Assembly (NCBI GenBank): GCA_001443455.1
Contig: LDXO01000010.1
Coordinates: 1-64,000, forward strand
Direction of reading: 5' to 3'
Source: Deltaproteobacteria bacterium CSP1-8
GTDB taxonomy: Bacteria > Desulfobacterota > Deferrimicrobia > Deferrimicrobiales > Deferrimicrobiaceae
Length of the DNA stretch: 64,000 bases
Shown here piece after piece: positions 27,126 to 36,294 of this stretch. The notes beneath the pieces were generated by a model. The model was not told the origin of the DNA. It made no database searches and saw nothing but the letters and a program-made list of their open reading frames with translations. Numbering within the stretch: position 1 is the first letter of the stretch; every line of letters starts with the position of its first letter. Position numbers and translations under genes: made by a program.

Positions 27126-28875
27126 AGTTCCGTTTCGGCTTGTGCATTGCGCGCACGGATGCCAGATACCGCGTGAACCTCGTCTCATCTCCGATCCGGA
27201 CCGTAAGGACACGGATTTCCCGAAGCAGTGCGACGGCCTCGCGGTACGCCTGTTTGTTCTTCCGGTTCAGCGTGTGCTCGACCTGTCTCTGATATATGGG
27301 GAGCACGTCTTCAGGATGGTCCTTCTCCCTCTTCCCGGCGAGCTCCATCCACAGGCTGTCCGAACACCCGCCCGCACGGGCTTCCCGCCAAGCCGCCTCC
27401 ACGTCTTTCTCCCAGAGGAAGATCCGGACGAGATCCGAATGGTCGGCCGCGACGTACCTGCCCCACCCATCATCTTTCCGCCCGCCCTTCGCCTTGGCGA
27501 TGGTCTCTCGAAGATGTTCGAGCGCCTTCTCCCTCCAGAGTTTCCACAGACCGATCCGGTCCGCGTGGGCCTTCAAAATCCGATACCCCTCGAGAACCGG
27601 CGACTCCGTGAAATCGGCCCAGATCAGCGCCATCGCCTCGTCGTGGCGCTTCAGGCGGTGGTACTCTCCGGCCAAAAACTCCCGGAGGCGCCCGTCGGTC
27701 CGCGCGGGGAAGGCCTTGACCCCGCGCTCGGCCCACTCACGCGCCTGGTCGTGCATCCCGGCGCCCTTGAAGGTTTCAGCGATCTGGAGATAAGAGTAGG
27801 CCGAGGAGAGATCCCGTTGCTTGATCGCAACGACCGCCTCCACGTCCCCCGCCAGACCGGCCAGCGTCTCCATGATGTGAGTGATCCGGAATCGTTTTTC
27901 GTACTTTTGGGAATCTTCCCGACCGGGGCCCAAGGCAGGCACCTTGGCCCATTCCGCCTCGGCGAGCTTCCGGTAGACGGCCAGTCCTTTCTCTCCAAGG
28001 ATACGCTCGTACGTCTGCGCGGCCCCGTGGAACGTATCCCAATCCGTTCGCAATTCCCATTCGAAGAGGCGCCGGGCCAGGGTTTCCGGGTCGGGTTTGG
28101 CCTTCTTGCACGCCTTGTGATGGATTTCCTGGAGACGTTCGAGGATTCCGCCCATGTGGCCGTCCGAGTCGTCGACCGATTCGATCGCCTCTTCGACGGC
28201 GCGGAGGGCGTGCTCGGCCAATTCGATGACCTCGGCTGCATGGCCGCCCTTCAACAGCTCCCCGACGGAAGCGACCACTTCCTCTATGCCCTGGGCATAA
28301 TCGCAAGCGCCGCGGTAATCCACGAACCCGCCGGTGTCGACGGCCTCGTCGATTGCCCGACGATACGTGGCCGCATCAAGCCCCTTGGGGCCTTTCTTCG
28401 CCGCCTTCATGAGCAGACGCTGCCGCAAGCGGTCGTCCTCCATCGCCTGTTCGACCAGCATGTCGGCAAGCGTGCCCTTGTCCAGCGTCGCAAGATGGGC
28501 TCGGACATCCTGCATCGTCACGGCCGGCTTCTCACGGGTCGTTCCTTGCGCCTTCGATCGGCTCCCATCGATCCAGGTCAGCCCCACAGCAACGCAGTGC
28601 TTGCAGAATGCCCCGTCGGCCCCGACGGGGCAGGGGCAAGAGAATCCCATCTCCCCGTTCTCGACCCACAGCTTGACCCGATACGGCCGGGTTCCCTGAA
28701 CTTTCGCCGCAATCGTTCCCTGATGCTCTACCAAGGCGCCCACTTGCCCGTCGGTGAAGTATTCTTCGCCGCGCTCGAACGACCTCGCGCCCGCCATGCG
28801 CCGCAGCGCCCGGCGATCCAGCATCGATTCAAGGTTCGAAGCCATCTTCCCCGCCTTTACCTCAATTCTTTCCAT
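27085..28875 (-). CDS. SWIM zinc-finger protein
   Basis: FSCPCPVGADGAFCKHCVAVGLTWI (CxC-x(n)-CxH) plus long helical C-terminus. Confidence 0.85.
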   Translation of the reverse strand: MERIEVKAGKMASNLESMLDRRALRRMAGARSFERGEEYFTDGQVGALVEHQGTIAAKVQGTRPYRVKLWVENGEMGFSCPCPVGADGAFCKHCVAVGLTWIDGSRSKAQGTTREKPAVTMQDVRAHLATLDKGTLADMLVEQAMEDDRLRQRLLMKAAKKGPKGLDAATYRRAIDEAVDTGGFVDYRGACDYAQGIEEVVASVGELLKGGHAAEVIELAEHALRAVEEAIESVDDSDGHMGGILERLQEIHHKACKKAKPDPETLARRLFEWELRTDWDTFHGAAQTYERILGEKGLAVYRKLAEAEWAKVPALGPGREDSQKYEKRFRITHIMETLAGLAGDVEAVVAIKQRDLSSAYSYLQIAETFKGAGMHDQAREWAERGVKAFPARTDGRLREFLAGEYHRLKRHDEAMALIWADFTESPVLEGYRILKAHADRIGLWKLWREKALEHLRETIAKAKGGRKDDGWGRYVAADHSDLVRIFLWEKDVEAAWREARAGGCSDSLWMELAGKREKDHPEDVLPIYQRQVEHTLNRKNKQAYREAVALLREIRVLTVRIGDETRFTRYLASVRAMHKPKRNFMKLLEGVFAISR

Positions 28876-28929
28876 ATTGCAACGAATCCGCGAATTCCGA
28901 CCTGAACGCCGGGTATCTTTCTCCTTCTC

Positions 28930-30144
28930 TCACGATACGTTGGGTGTGAGGCCCATCCATTTCCCGGCGGGAGTTCCCAGGAAATCCTCCAGCGGAATCC
29001 CTTGTCCTCCCACGAGAAGGACCCGGTTCGGGCGATACGACTTGGCGAAGGCATCGAAGCCGGGCAACTCCGTCCTCCTCCGTCCGCTCTTAACCTCGAT
29101 GGCGACGACGGTCTCGCCGGCACGCAGGACGAAATCCACCTCGCGGTTCGCGTGGCGCCAGTAATACAGCTCCGTGTTTGTCCCAAGCGAGGAGTTGTAC
29201 AGGTGCGCTCCGACGGCCGACTCCACGAGCCTCCCCCAGTATTCCCGATCCAGCCGCGCCCCCTCGAGGGAGAGATGAGACTGTGCGGAAAACAGGGCCG
29301 TGTTCAGCACCTGGAGCTTGGGGCTCGAGCCACGCTGCTTCAGGCAGGCGCCATGATACTTCGGAAGACCGGCCAGCAGACCCGCCCCGGCAAGCAAATC
29401 GAGATAGTGCGCCAGGGTCGTCGTGTTCCCCGCATCCTGCAACTGACCGACCATCTTCTGGTAGGAGAGCACCTGCCCCGAATAGGCGCATCCCAGGTGA
29501 AAGAGCTGCCGCAGCAGGGAGGGCTTATCCACACGGGTCATGAGGAGGATGTCCTGCGACAGGGTTGTCTCGATCAGGGAGTCGACGATATAGCGACTCC
29601 ACCGATCCCTGTCGTCCACAAGTCCCGCAGCGCCAGGGTAACCTCCAAAATAGACGTACTGTTCCACCCCCCACCCGAATGCGTCGCGGATTTCATCGAA
29701 GGACCAATGGGTCACCCGAAGGATCTCGAACCTCCCCGCCAGACTCTCCGTCAGACCTTTCTGGACAAGAAGATGGGAAGACCCCAGCAATACCACCTTG
29801 AGGGAGAGCCCCCTTCGAGTGTCCTCATCCCATAGACGCTTGACGGCCTCGGACCAGCCCTTCACCTTTTGGATCTCGTCCAGGACAAGGAGGGCCTCTC
29901 CTTTCTCCGCCTGCAATCGCCCCAACTCCCACTGTTGTTCGATCCAGAGCCGGTCGCGCAGGGATGGTTCGTCCGCGGCGCCGTAGTGGGATGAAAGCCC
30001 GACCGCCTCCATCGCCTGGCGGGCAAGCGTCGTTTTTCCCACCTGTCGGGGACCGGCCAGTACCTGGATGAAGCGTCGTGGCTCTTTCAGCCTTGAGACC
30101 AATTGAGACAGAAGTTTCCGTTGGTACATCGACGCCCCAGTCAT
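28930..30144 (-). CDS. AAA ATPase with C-terminal DUF4143
   Basis: VLAGPRQVGKTTLARQA, LLVLDEIQKVKGW; C-terminal VGAHLYNSS...YYWRHANREVDFVL. Confidence 0.92.
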   Translation of the reverse strand: MTGASMYQRKLLSQLVSRLKEPRRFIQVLAGPRQVGKTTLARQAMEAVGLSSHYGAADEPSLRDRLWIEQQWELGRLQAEKGEALLVLDEIQKVKGWSEAVKRLWDEDTRRGLSLKVVLLGSSHLLVQKGLTESLAGRFEILRVTHWSFDEIRDAFGWGVEQYVYFGGYPGAAGLVDDRDRWSRYIVDSLIETTLSQDILLMTRVDKPSLLRQLFHLGCAYSGQVLSYQKMVGQLQDAGNTTTLAHYLDLLAGAGLLAGLPKYHGACLKQRGSSPKLQVLNTALFSAQSHLSLEGARLDREYWGRLVESAVGAHLYNSSLGTNTELYYWRHANREVDFVLRAGETVVAIEVKSGRRRTELPGFDAFAKSYRPNRVLLVGGQGIPLEDFLGTPAGKWMGLTPNVS

Positions 30145-30152
30145 GTGTAATT

Positions 30153-30340
30153 TTACTCAATATCATGAGTAATTTTACTCATAACAGATAACAAGTCAAT
30201 ACCCAGGGTGTCATGCCGGCAGTATTCCAGCAGCGCCTTGCGCAGGCGAGCCAGTTCCGCGGGATCGGAAATCTCCCCCACAATCCGCCAGTGGTAGATG
30301 TCCCGCCGCCTGAGGGGTCCCATGAGGTCGATCATCCCTT
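30153..30340 (-). pseudogene. DUF2779-like C-terminal fragment (copy 2)
   Basis: MIDLMGPLRRRDIYHWRIVGEISDPAELARLRKALLEYCRHDTLG; near-duplicate of 24903..25041. Confidence 0.6.
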
Positions 30341-30497
30341 TCCTCCGTTAACCATCCCTTCTTCCGCAAGATCGTCCCGAGAAGGCCCATTCCCATAAGC
30401 AAAGTATATGGCTTGGGCGGGGCGTCGTGGAAGGGGCGAGTCCTTTCGCCCTTGCCATTGCCCCCCCTGTTTGTCTGCTCGTCAGCGTTGTTGCGGC

Positions 30498-30553
30498 GGG
30501 CTGTCCAGGCCGACAATGGCCAGTGGGGGCGCAAGTAACGGATCACCGCGGAA
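30498..30553 (+). repeat. direct repeat of the 3' end of the YdbL-like gene
   Basis: 56 bp matching 21671..21726 with 2 mismatches by eye. Confidence 0.8.
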
Positions 30554-30587
30554 GGGGGCAAAGACCCTGCGCCCCCTTCCGTTTCTT
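30550..30587 (+). terminator. rho-independent terminator
   Basis: GGAAGGGGGC-N11-GCCCCCTTCC followed by GTTTCTT. Confidence 0.75.
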
Positions 30588-30711
30588 CACTCCTTTCCCT
30601 TCCCTATTCTCCCCAGACGAATATCCCCTCGTCCAGTTGGTCGAAAACCGGGGCAAGTCAATGCGGGCGTTTGTCCGGAACCATAGTGAAGGCTCCACGC
30701 ATCAAATTGGC

Positions 30712-31344
30712 ATGGTTACGGAAAAGAAGCCCGTACTTCGGGTGACGGTATTTACCGATTACATATGACCGTTCTGCTACGTGGGTGAGAGGCGTCTCGC
30801 CCGACTCAGCGGTTTCTTCGATCTGAAGGTGGAGCGCAGCTTCCTGGAAATCCACCCGGAGACCCCTCCGGAAGGAAGGCCGATCTCCAGCTTGGGCTAT
30901 CCCCCGGAGCGATGGGCTCAAATGATGGCGAACCTTGCCCGGATGGGAAATGAGGAAAACATCGTCTTCATCGACAGGACGTTCACGACGAATTCCCGCA
31001 AGGCGCTTCTGCTTGCCGAGGCGGGAAAGGATTCGGGATCCGACGTTTTCGAGGCCCTTAACGAGGGGCTTTTCCGGGCCTACTTCAGCGAGGGAAAAAA
31101 TATCGGCGACGTGGCGGTCCTCCGGAAGATTGCGGAGGAAACCGGGGTCCCCGGGGAGACGGTCGACCGCGCCTGGAGCGATCCTCGCTACCAAGAAAGG
31201 TTGAAGAGGCAACACGAAGCCGCTTCGCGAGTCGGAGTCACGGGAATCCCCACGTTCATCATCGGGAACAAATGGATACTGGAAGGCGCGGTTCCCGTGG
31301 ACATGCTGAGGAAGGTGGCGCAGGAAGTCGACGACGTTTCATAA
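30712..31344 (+). CDS. DsbA/FrnE-like thioredoxin-fold oxidoreductase with TGA at the active site (candidate selenoprotein)
   Basis: MVTEKKPVLRVTVFTDYI-TGA(30766..30768)-PFCYVGERRLARLSGFF...LEIHPETPPEG...TFTTNSRKALLLAE...VGVTGIPTFIIGNK; frame continuous across TGA. Confidence 0.7.
30783..30802 (+). promoter_or_regulatory. candidate bacterial SECIS hairpin
   Basis: GGGTGAGA-GGCG-TCTCGCCC: 8-bp stem (one G-U) with 4-nt loop starting GG; loop starts 22 nt after the TGA. Confidence 0.55.
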
Positions 31345-31366
31345 ATCATGAATCAAGGTCAATCGG

Positions 31367-32314
31367 ATGAAGAAACGCGAACTGGGGAATTCCGGGCGTA
31401 AGGTCGCTCCGCTGGCGTTGGGAGGCAACGTCTTCGGATGGACCGCGGATGAAAAAACGTCTTTCCGGTTGTTGGACGCGTTCACGGCCGGCGGCGGCGA
31501 TCTGATCGACACGGCGGACGTCTACTCCGCGTGGGTCCCGGGTCACAAGGGCGGCGAATCCGAAACCGTTCTCGGCAAATGGCTGAAGCGGGGCGGGAAC
31601 CGGGAGAAGGTCCTTATCGCCACGAAGGTCGGAATGGAGATGGGCCCGGGCAAGAAGGGGCTTTCGAAGCCTTATATCCTGCGCGCGGCGGAAGATTCGT
31701 TAAAGCGGCTGCAGACGGACTACATCGATCTGTATCAGGCCCACGCGGACGATCCGGAGACGCCGTTGGAGGAAACGCTGGAAGCCTTTGCGCAATTGAC
31801 CAGGGAAGGAAAAGTACGGGCGATCGGAGCGTCGAATTACAACGCGGAACGGCTCTCCAAGGCCTTGCAGGTCAGCGGGCGACACGGGCATCCCGCCTAC
31901 CGGAGCCTTCAGCCTTTGTACAACCTGTACGATCGTGCCGAGTATGAACCTGCGCTCGAACCTCTCTGCCGGGAGAAGGGATTGAGCGTCATCCCCTACT
32001 TTCCGCTGGCCAGCGGATTCCTCACGGGCAAATACCGATCGGAAAAGGACCTGGCGGGCCGCGCGCGAGGAGATATCGTCAAGAAATACCTGGATGACCG
32101 GGGGTTTCGGATTCTCGATGCGCTGGACCGGGTGGCCCTGCAATATCATTCGGCCCCGGCCACCGTAGCTCTCGCCTGGTTGATCGCGCGCCCCGGCATC
32201 ACCGCCCCCATTGCGAGCGCGACGAGCCTGGACCAGTTGAACGAACTCATGAAGTCGTTGGAGCTCGAACTGGACCCTTCCGCCATCGAACTGCTGAATC
32301 GGGAAAGCGCATAA
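31367..32314 (+). CDS. aldo/keto reductase
   Basis: LGNSGRKVAPLALGGNVFGW...YIDLYQAHADDPETPLEETLEAFAQLTREGKVRAIGASNY. Confidence 0.95.
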   Translation: MKKRELGNSGRKVAPLALGGNVFGWTADEKTSFRLLDAFTAGGGDLIDTADVYSAWVPGHKGGESETVLGKWLKRGGNREKVLIATKVGMEMGPGKKGLSKPYILRAAEDSLKRLQTDYIDLYQAHADDPETPLEETLEAFAQLTREGKVRAIGASNYNAERLSKALQVSGRHGHPAYRSLQPLYNLYDRAEYEPALEPLCREKGLSVIPYFPLASGFLTGKYRSEKDLAGRARGDIVKKYLDDRGFRILDALDRVALQYHSAPATVALAWLIARPGITAPIASATSLDQLNELMKSLELELDPSAIELLNRESA

Positions 32315-32488
32315 CGTCCGGCCCCGTGCAGGACCCGGTTCGAAATCCGGGCGGGGGCGGGATTTCTCTATCCTCATTCCGACTCGACGGGGACGGAACG
32401 CTCTTTAAGCCGAAGTTCCTCCGGGCTGCGAGCAGGAATCCCCTTCGATGTCGTCAGGTTGGTTTGATTTTGCCGTGCAGCGTTCTGT

Positions 32489-34195
32489 CTACACCCGGAT
32501 GGTGTCCAGCAAGGCCAGTGCGCGTGCCTGCTTGGGATTGGGCGTGGTAATCATCCGGAAGGTCGGCTCGGAAGGTTCGGCGCCGTGACGACGGCAGGTG
32601 TTGCGTACGATCCCGGAGAGCTCGTTCACCATCGTTCGGAAACTGTGGGCCACGGTGTTGTCGTCCAGCCGCTGGGTCGCAACCTTGGCCAGCGCAGCCT
32701 TTGACCGCTTCGCCGGCGCCACGGGATCGCGTGTCGCCTTGGCCTTTTGATCCTCGTCGGCGAACAGGAGCGGCCGCCAGGCTTCTAACATATGCCACTC
32801 CACGTAGTACGAGAGCATGCACAGAAAGATGTGGGCGCGCACGCGATCCTCGAGGCGGTGCCGGATCGGGCGCACCAGAAGGTCGATCGATTTCAAGCAG
32901 CGGAACGCCCGCTCGACATCGGAGAGACTCTTGTAGCTGCGCACGGCGTCTTCTGCGCTCATCCGTTCCTTGGGCAGGCTGGTGCGGATCACGTAGATCC
33001 CGTCCAGGGCGGCTTCGGCGGCCACTTGGTCCTGCCGGATCTGGTAGGAGAAGTGCGTCTCGTCGATCGCCAGGGCGATATGCTTGGCCATCTTGTATCG
33101 GTTGATCACCCGCCCGACGCGGACTCCGATCTTGTCCTTCCCGGCGATGCGCCCCGTCTCCGCCATTCGCTTGACCTTGTCCAGTTCCTGTGCGGTCGCC
33201 AGCAACAGATCCTGCCGCTTGGCGGCCCGCATCCTGGCCAACTCGGGATTCCGGCAGGCGATCAACCGTTCGCCGGGGAAGTCGGGGTGGGTCAGCTCGA
33301 ACAGGTTTTTCTCGTCGAACAGCCCCATCTGCAGGGCGCCGCTCTTCAACAGCTCCCGGATCCCCCCGGTCTTCAACGCGCTGATCCAGTCCACTCCGTC
33401 CACGTCTTTGAGCTGGTCGATCTGCTTCTGGGAGATCATCCCCCGATCGCCCACCAGGACCAGGTTCTTGATCCCGAAGGCATCCCGGACCTTGGCGACC
33501 TGCTCCAACAACGTCGTCGGATCCCCGGTATGGCCGTCGTAAACGGACACGGAGACCGGGCAGCCGCCCGGGCTTGCCAACAGCCCGTAGTTGACCTGCA
33601 GCTTCCCTTTCCTCCCGTCGCGGTTGTGTCCCAACGCAGCCAGCGGGCAGGTGATCCCCTCGAAGTAGCTCGAGGTCAGGTCGTACAGGACCAGCCCGTT
33701 CTCCCGAAGATGGCGTGCGGCCAGTTTCTTCTCGATGCGCTCCTGCCGCGCCAGCAGCCAGTCCATCGCGTCGTAGAGATCGTCCTCGGTGGCGTCACAG
33801 ACCCCCAGGATCTCGGGCAGCGTCGTGACATGCCACCAGCGGGTGGTGGCCAGCTTGCTGTGGGGCTGTAGAATCCGCGCGGCCACCATGGCGACTGCGA
33901 GATCCCGCTCCCGGCAGGGTCGGGAAGACAACAAGGCATCGAAGCCCAGGCGCTTCATCGCAGACAGGACGGCCTGCACATGCCCGTGGTGAGCGGAACC
34001 GACGGACTCGAACAGGGTATCCACCGGAGCGAGTTGCTCCCCCCGAAGAATCTGGCGGATCCTCTCGATCTGCTCGATGGGAAGCGCGGAGAGATTGGCC
34101 AAGGTGCGCTTTTTGACCTTCCCCCCTTCCCGGTACGATTCGCGCAAAAGGTAGGCGGGCTTGGAGTTCCGATTGGGGACGACGTCGATGTGCAT
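32489..34195 (-). mobile_element. IS1634/IS4-superfamily transposase, apparently full length
   Basis: 568 aa MHIDVVPNRNSKPAYLLRESYREGGKVKKRTLANLS...LVLVGDRGMIS...LSDVERAFRCLKSIDLLVRPIRHRLEDRVRAHIFLCML; terminal IRs not confidently delimited. Confidence 0.9.
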
Positions 34196-34313
34196 GGTTA
34201 CTTATCGCATGATGTATCCTACGTGTCAAGGGAATATTTATGCATTACATGGCTACATTCTGCAGGAAACTGGAACGATGAAAAAAGAATAACTTCTGGG
34301 TTTCAGGGGAATT

Positions 34314-34724
34314 TCAGGAAACGAAGGCTATGAAATTGCCGGGGAACTTCGGTTTAAGCCACGCGGAGAGGCCGGTTTCATCGAGTTCCCCGGCCGCCAG
34401 GCGAATCATGACATCAACTGCTTCGGTTTCCGGCGCATCCAGGAGGTGCCCGTTCATCTCCAGGAACACATACATGACGGCCAGGGAGGCCCGCTTGTTC
34501 CCGTCGACGAAGGGATGGTTCGCGGCGATCGCGACGCCGTGGGCCGCGGCCAGGTCGAACAGGGAACGAGAGGCGCCGTAGAGACGCCTGTTCCGGGGGC
34601 GCGCAAGGGCGGAGGAGAGCAATCCGGGGTCCCGGATTCCCGGCCTTCCCCCGTGCTCCGCGATCAGCTCCGCGTGCATCGCCCGGACGGCCGCATCGGG
34701 GACCCAGCGGATGCGGCGCGTCAC
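34314..34724 (-). CDS. Doc/Fic-type death-on-curing toxin
   Basis: HPFVDGNKRASLAVMYVFLEMNG Fic motif; GGRPGIRDPGLLSSALARP. Confidence 0.9.
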   Translation of the reverse strand: MTRRIRWVPDAAVRAMHAELIAEHGGRPGIRDPGLLSSALARPRNRRLYGASRSLFDLAAAHGVAIAANHPFVDGNKRASLAVMYVFLEMNGHLLDAPETEAVDVMIRLAAGELDETGLSAWLKPKFPGNFIAFVS

Positions 34725-34945
34725 TTCGAAAGCCGGCGCATCGCGTTGCGGTACCGGGCCCGGCCCCTCTCGAACGCCTCCATGGCCTCCTCGAAATCAG
34801 GGTCGTACGGGGAGAGCTGGATCCCATCGGGGGTCTCGGTCACAGAGAGGGTGTCACCCTCCTTGACGCGCAGGCGCGCCGCGACCTCTCCCGGCAGGAT
34901 CGCCCCGAGGGAATTCCCCACTTTGCGGACCTTCACCTTGCGCAT
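34721..34945 (-). CDS. AbrB/MazE-type antitoxin
   Basis: VKVRKVGNSLGAILPGEVAARLRVKEGDTLSVTETPDGIQL; overlaps toxin start. Confidence 0.88.
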   Translation of the reverse strand: MRKVKVRKVGNSLGAILPGEVAARLRVKEGDTLSVTETPDGIQLSPYDPDFEEAMEAFERGRARYRNAMRRLSK

Positions 34946-35037
34946 GAGCGCCTCCGGCCGATGTAATAACTAATGTTACAACACTTCGAACAGGTATGTC
35001 GAGGGGGAGCGGAAAGGAGGCGACTCGGCAGAGTATC

Positions 35038-35661
35038 ATGAGCGATGTCTTGAAGTCACAATCTGTGACTTCAAAACCACCCCTTCGGGCGGAGGATATC
35101 TCCCGGCGAATTTTCACCATCCGGGGGCACCGCGTCATGCTGGACGCGGACCTTGCGGAAGTCTATGGCGTTTCGACGAAGCGGCTAAACGAGCAGGTCA
35201 AGCGTAATGCGTTGCGCTTCCCGGAGGATTTCGCTCTCAGGCTGACAGCGAAGGAGAAAACCGAACTGGTCGCAAATTGCGACCGGTTCGATCGCCTGAA
35301 ACATTCGATTGCCTTCCCTCTCGCCTTCACGGAGCACGGCGCCATCATGGCAGCTTCCGTCCTCAATTCAAAAAGAGCTGTCGAAAGTAGTGTCGTCCGT
35401 GCATTTGTTCGTATGCGCGAAACACTGGCAACACACCGGGGTCTCGCACAGCGCCTGAACGAAATTGAAAGGAAGTTTGACGCCAATTTTCGCGTGGTCT
35501 TCGACGCGATCCGCGCATTGATGGGACCGCCAAAGCCGCCGCGTCGACGGATCGGATTCTTGACCCCTTCCCGGACGAAATGCAGTTCGATATCCGGCCA
35601 GTCGTTGACTCGCAGGCCATTTTCCGCCTATACTGCCAATACGTACAAAACGTACGGATGA
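35038..35661 (+). CDS. ORF6N (KilA-N-like) domain protein, copy 1; stop codon region frameshifted/extended
   Basis: PPLRAEDISRRIFTIRGHRVMLDADLAEVYGVSTKRLNEQVKRN; AFTEHGAIMAASVLNS. Confidence 0.85.
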   Translation: MSDVLKSQSVTSKPPLRAEDISRRIFTIRGHRVMLDADLAEVYGVSTKRLNEQVKRNALRFPEDFALRLTAKEKTELVANCDRFDRLKHSIAFPLAFTEHGAIMAASVLNSKRAVESSVVRAFVRMRETLATHRGLAQRLNEIERKFDANFRVVFDAIRALMGPPKPPRRRIGFLTPSRTKCSSISGQSLTRRPFSAYTANTYKTYG

Positions 35662-35676
35662 AAGGAGGCAAAGGCG

Positions 35677-35922
35677 ATGACCCGGATGAGCGCCAGCAAG
35701 GCACGGGGCGAGTTCTCCGACGCCCTGAACCGCGTAGCGTACCAAGGGGAGCGGATCGTTCTGCGGCGCCGGGGGAAGGACGTTGCGGTCCTCGTCCCCG
35801 TCGAGGATCTGAGGCTCCTGGAGGAGATCGAAGACAGGATCGACATCGAGGCCGCGAAAAAAGCACTGAAGGAAAAAGGAGGGATTCCCTGGACAAAACT
35901 AAAGAAAGGACTCGGCCTGTAA
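35677..35922 (+). CDS. Phd/YefM-type antitoxin
   Basis: MTRMSASKARGEFSDALNRVAYQGERIVLRRRGKDVAVLVPVEDL. Confidence 0.92.
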   Translation: MTRMSASKARGEFSDALNRVAYQGERIVLRRRGKDVAVLVPVEDLRLLEEIEDRIDIEAAKKALKEKGGIPWTKLKKGLGL

Positions 35923-35928
35923 TCCTCC

Positions 35929-36192
35929 ATGGCCTACGAAATCATCCTTCAGCCTTCCGCTGCCAGAGAACTACGGAAGCTTACGAAAGAAATACAGAAA
36001 CGGATCGGGAAGAAGATCGACGAGTTGGCGAGCAACCCGCGTCCTCCCGACGCCAAGACCCTGGCGGGAAGCGAGGGGTTTCTTCGTGTTCGTGCAGGCG
36101 ATTACCGGATTATCTACACAATCAAAGATCAGACCCTGATCGTCCTGGTGGTCCGAATCGGCCATCACCGGGAAATCTACCGGAAACGTTAA
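35929..36192 (+). CDS. RelE-type toxin
   Basis: YEIILQPSAARELRKLTKEIQKRIGKKIDELASNPRPPDAKTLAGSEGFLRVRAGDYRIIYTI. Confidence 0.93.
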   Translation: MAYEIILQPSAARELRKLTKEIQKRIGKKIDELASNPRPPDAKTLAGSEGFLRVRAGDYRIIYTIKDQTLIVLVVRIGHHREIYRKR

Positions 36193-36294
36193 TTCGGCCG
36201 GTGAAAGCGATCCTCCCTTTTCCCCGGCCAGCGCCCTCCCCTTCCTTTGTGCGCCCAAATACGAGCATGCAAGGATAGGTGGAAGCGGCAAGTG

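Noticed and set aside
26914-28905. 663-aa plus-strand ORF
   Set aside because: Antisense of the SWIM zinc-finger gene.
32459-34290. Exact IS1634-type element boundaries
   Set aside because: Could not find convincing terminal inverted repeats by eye; only the transposase ORF is reported.
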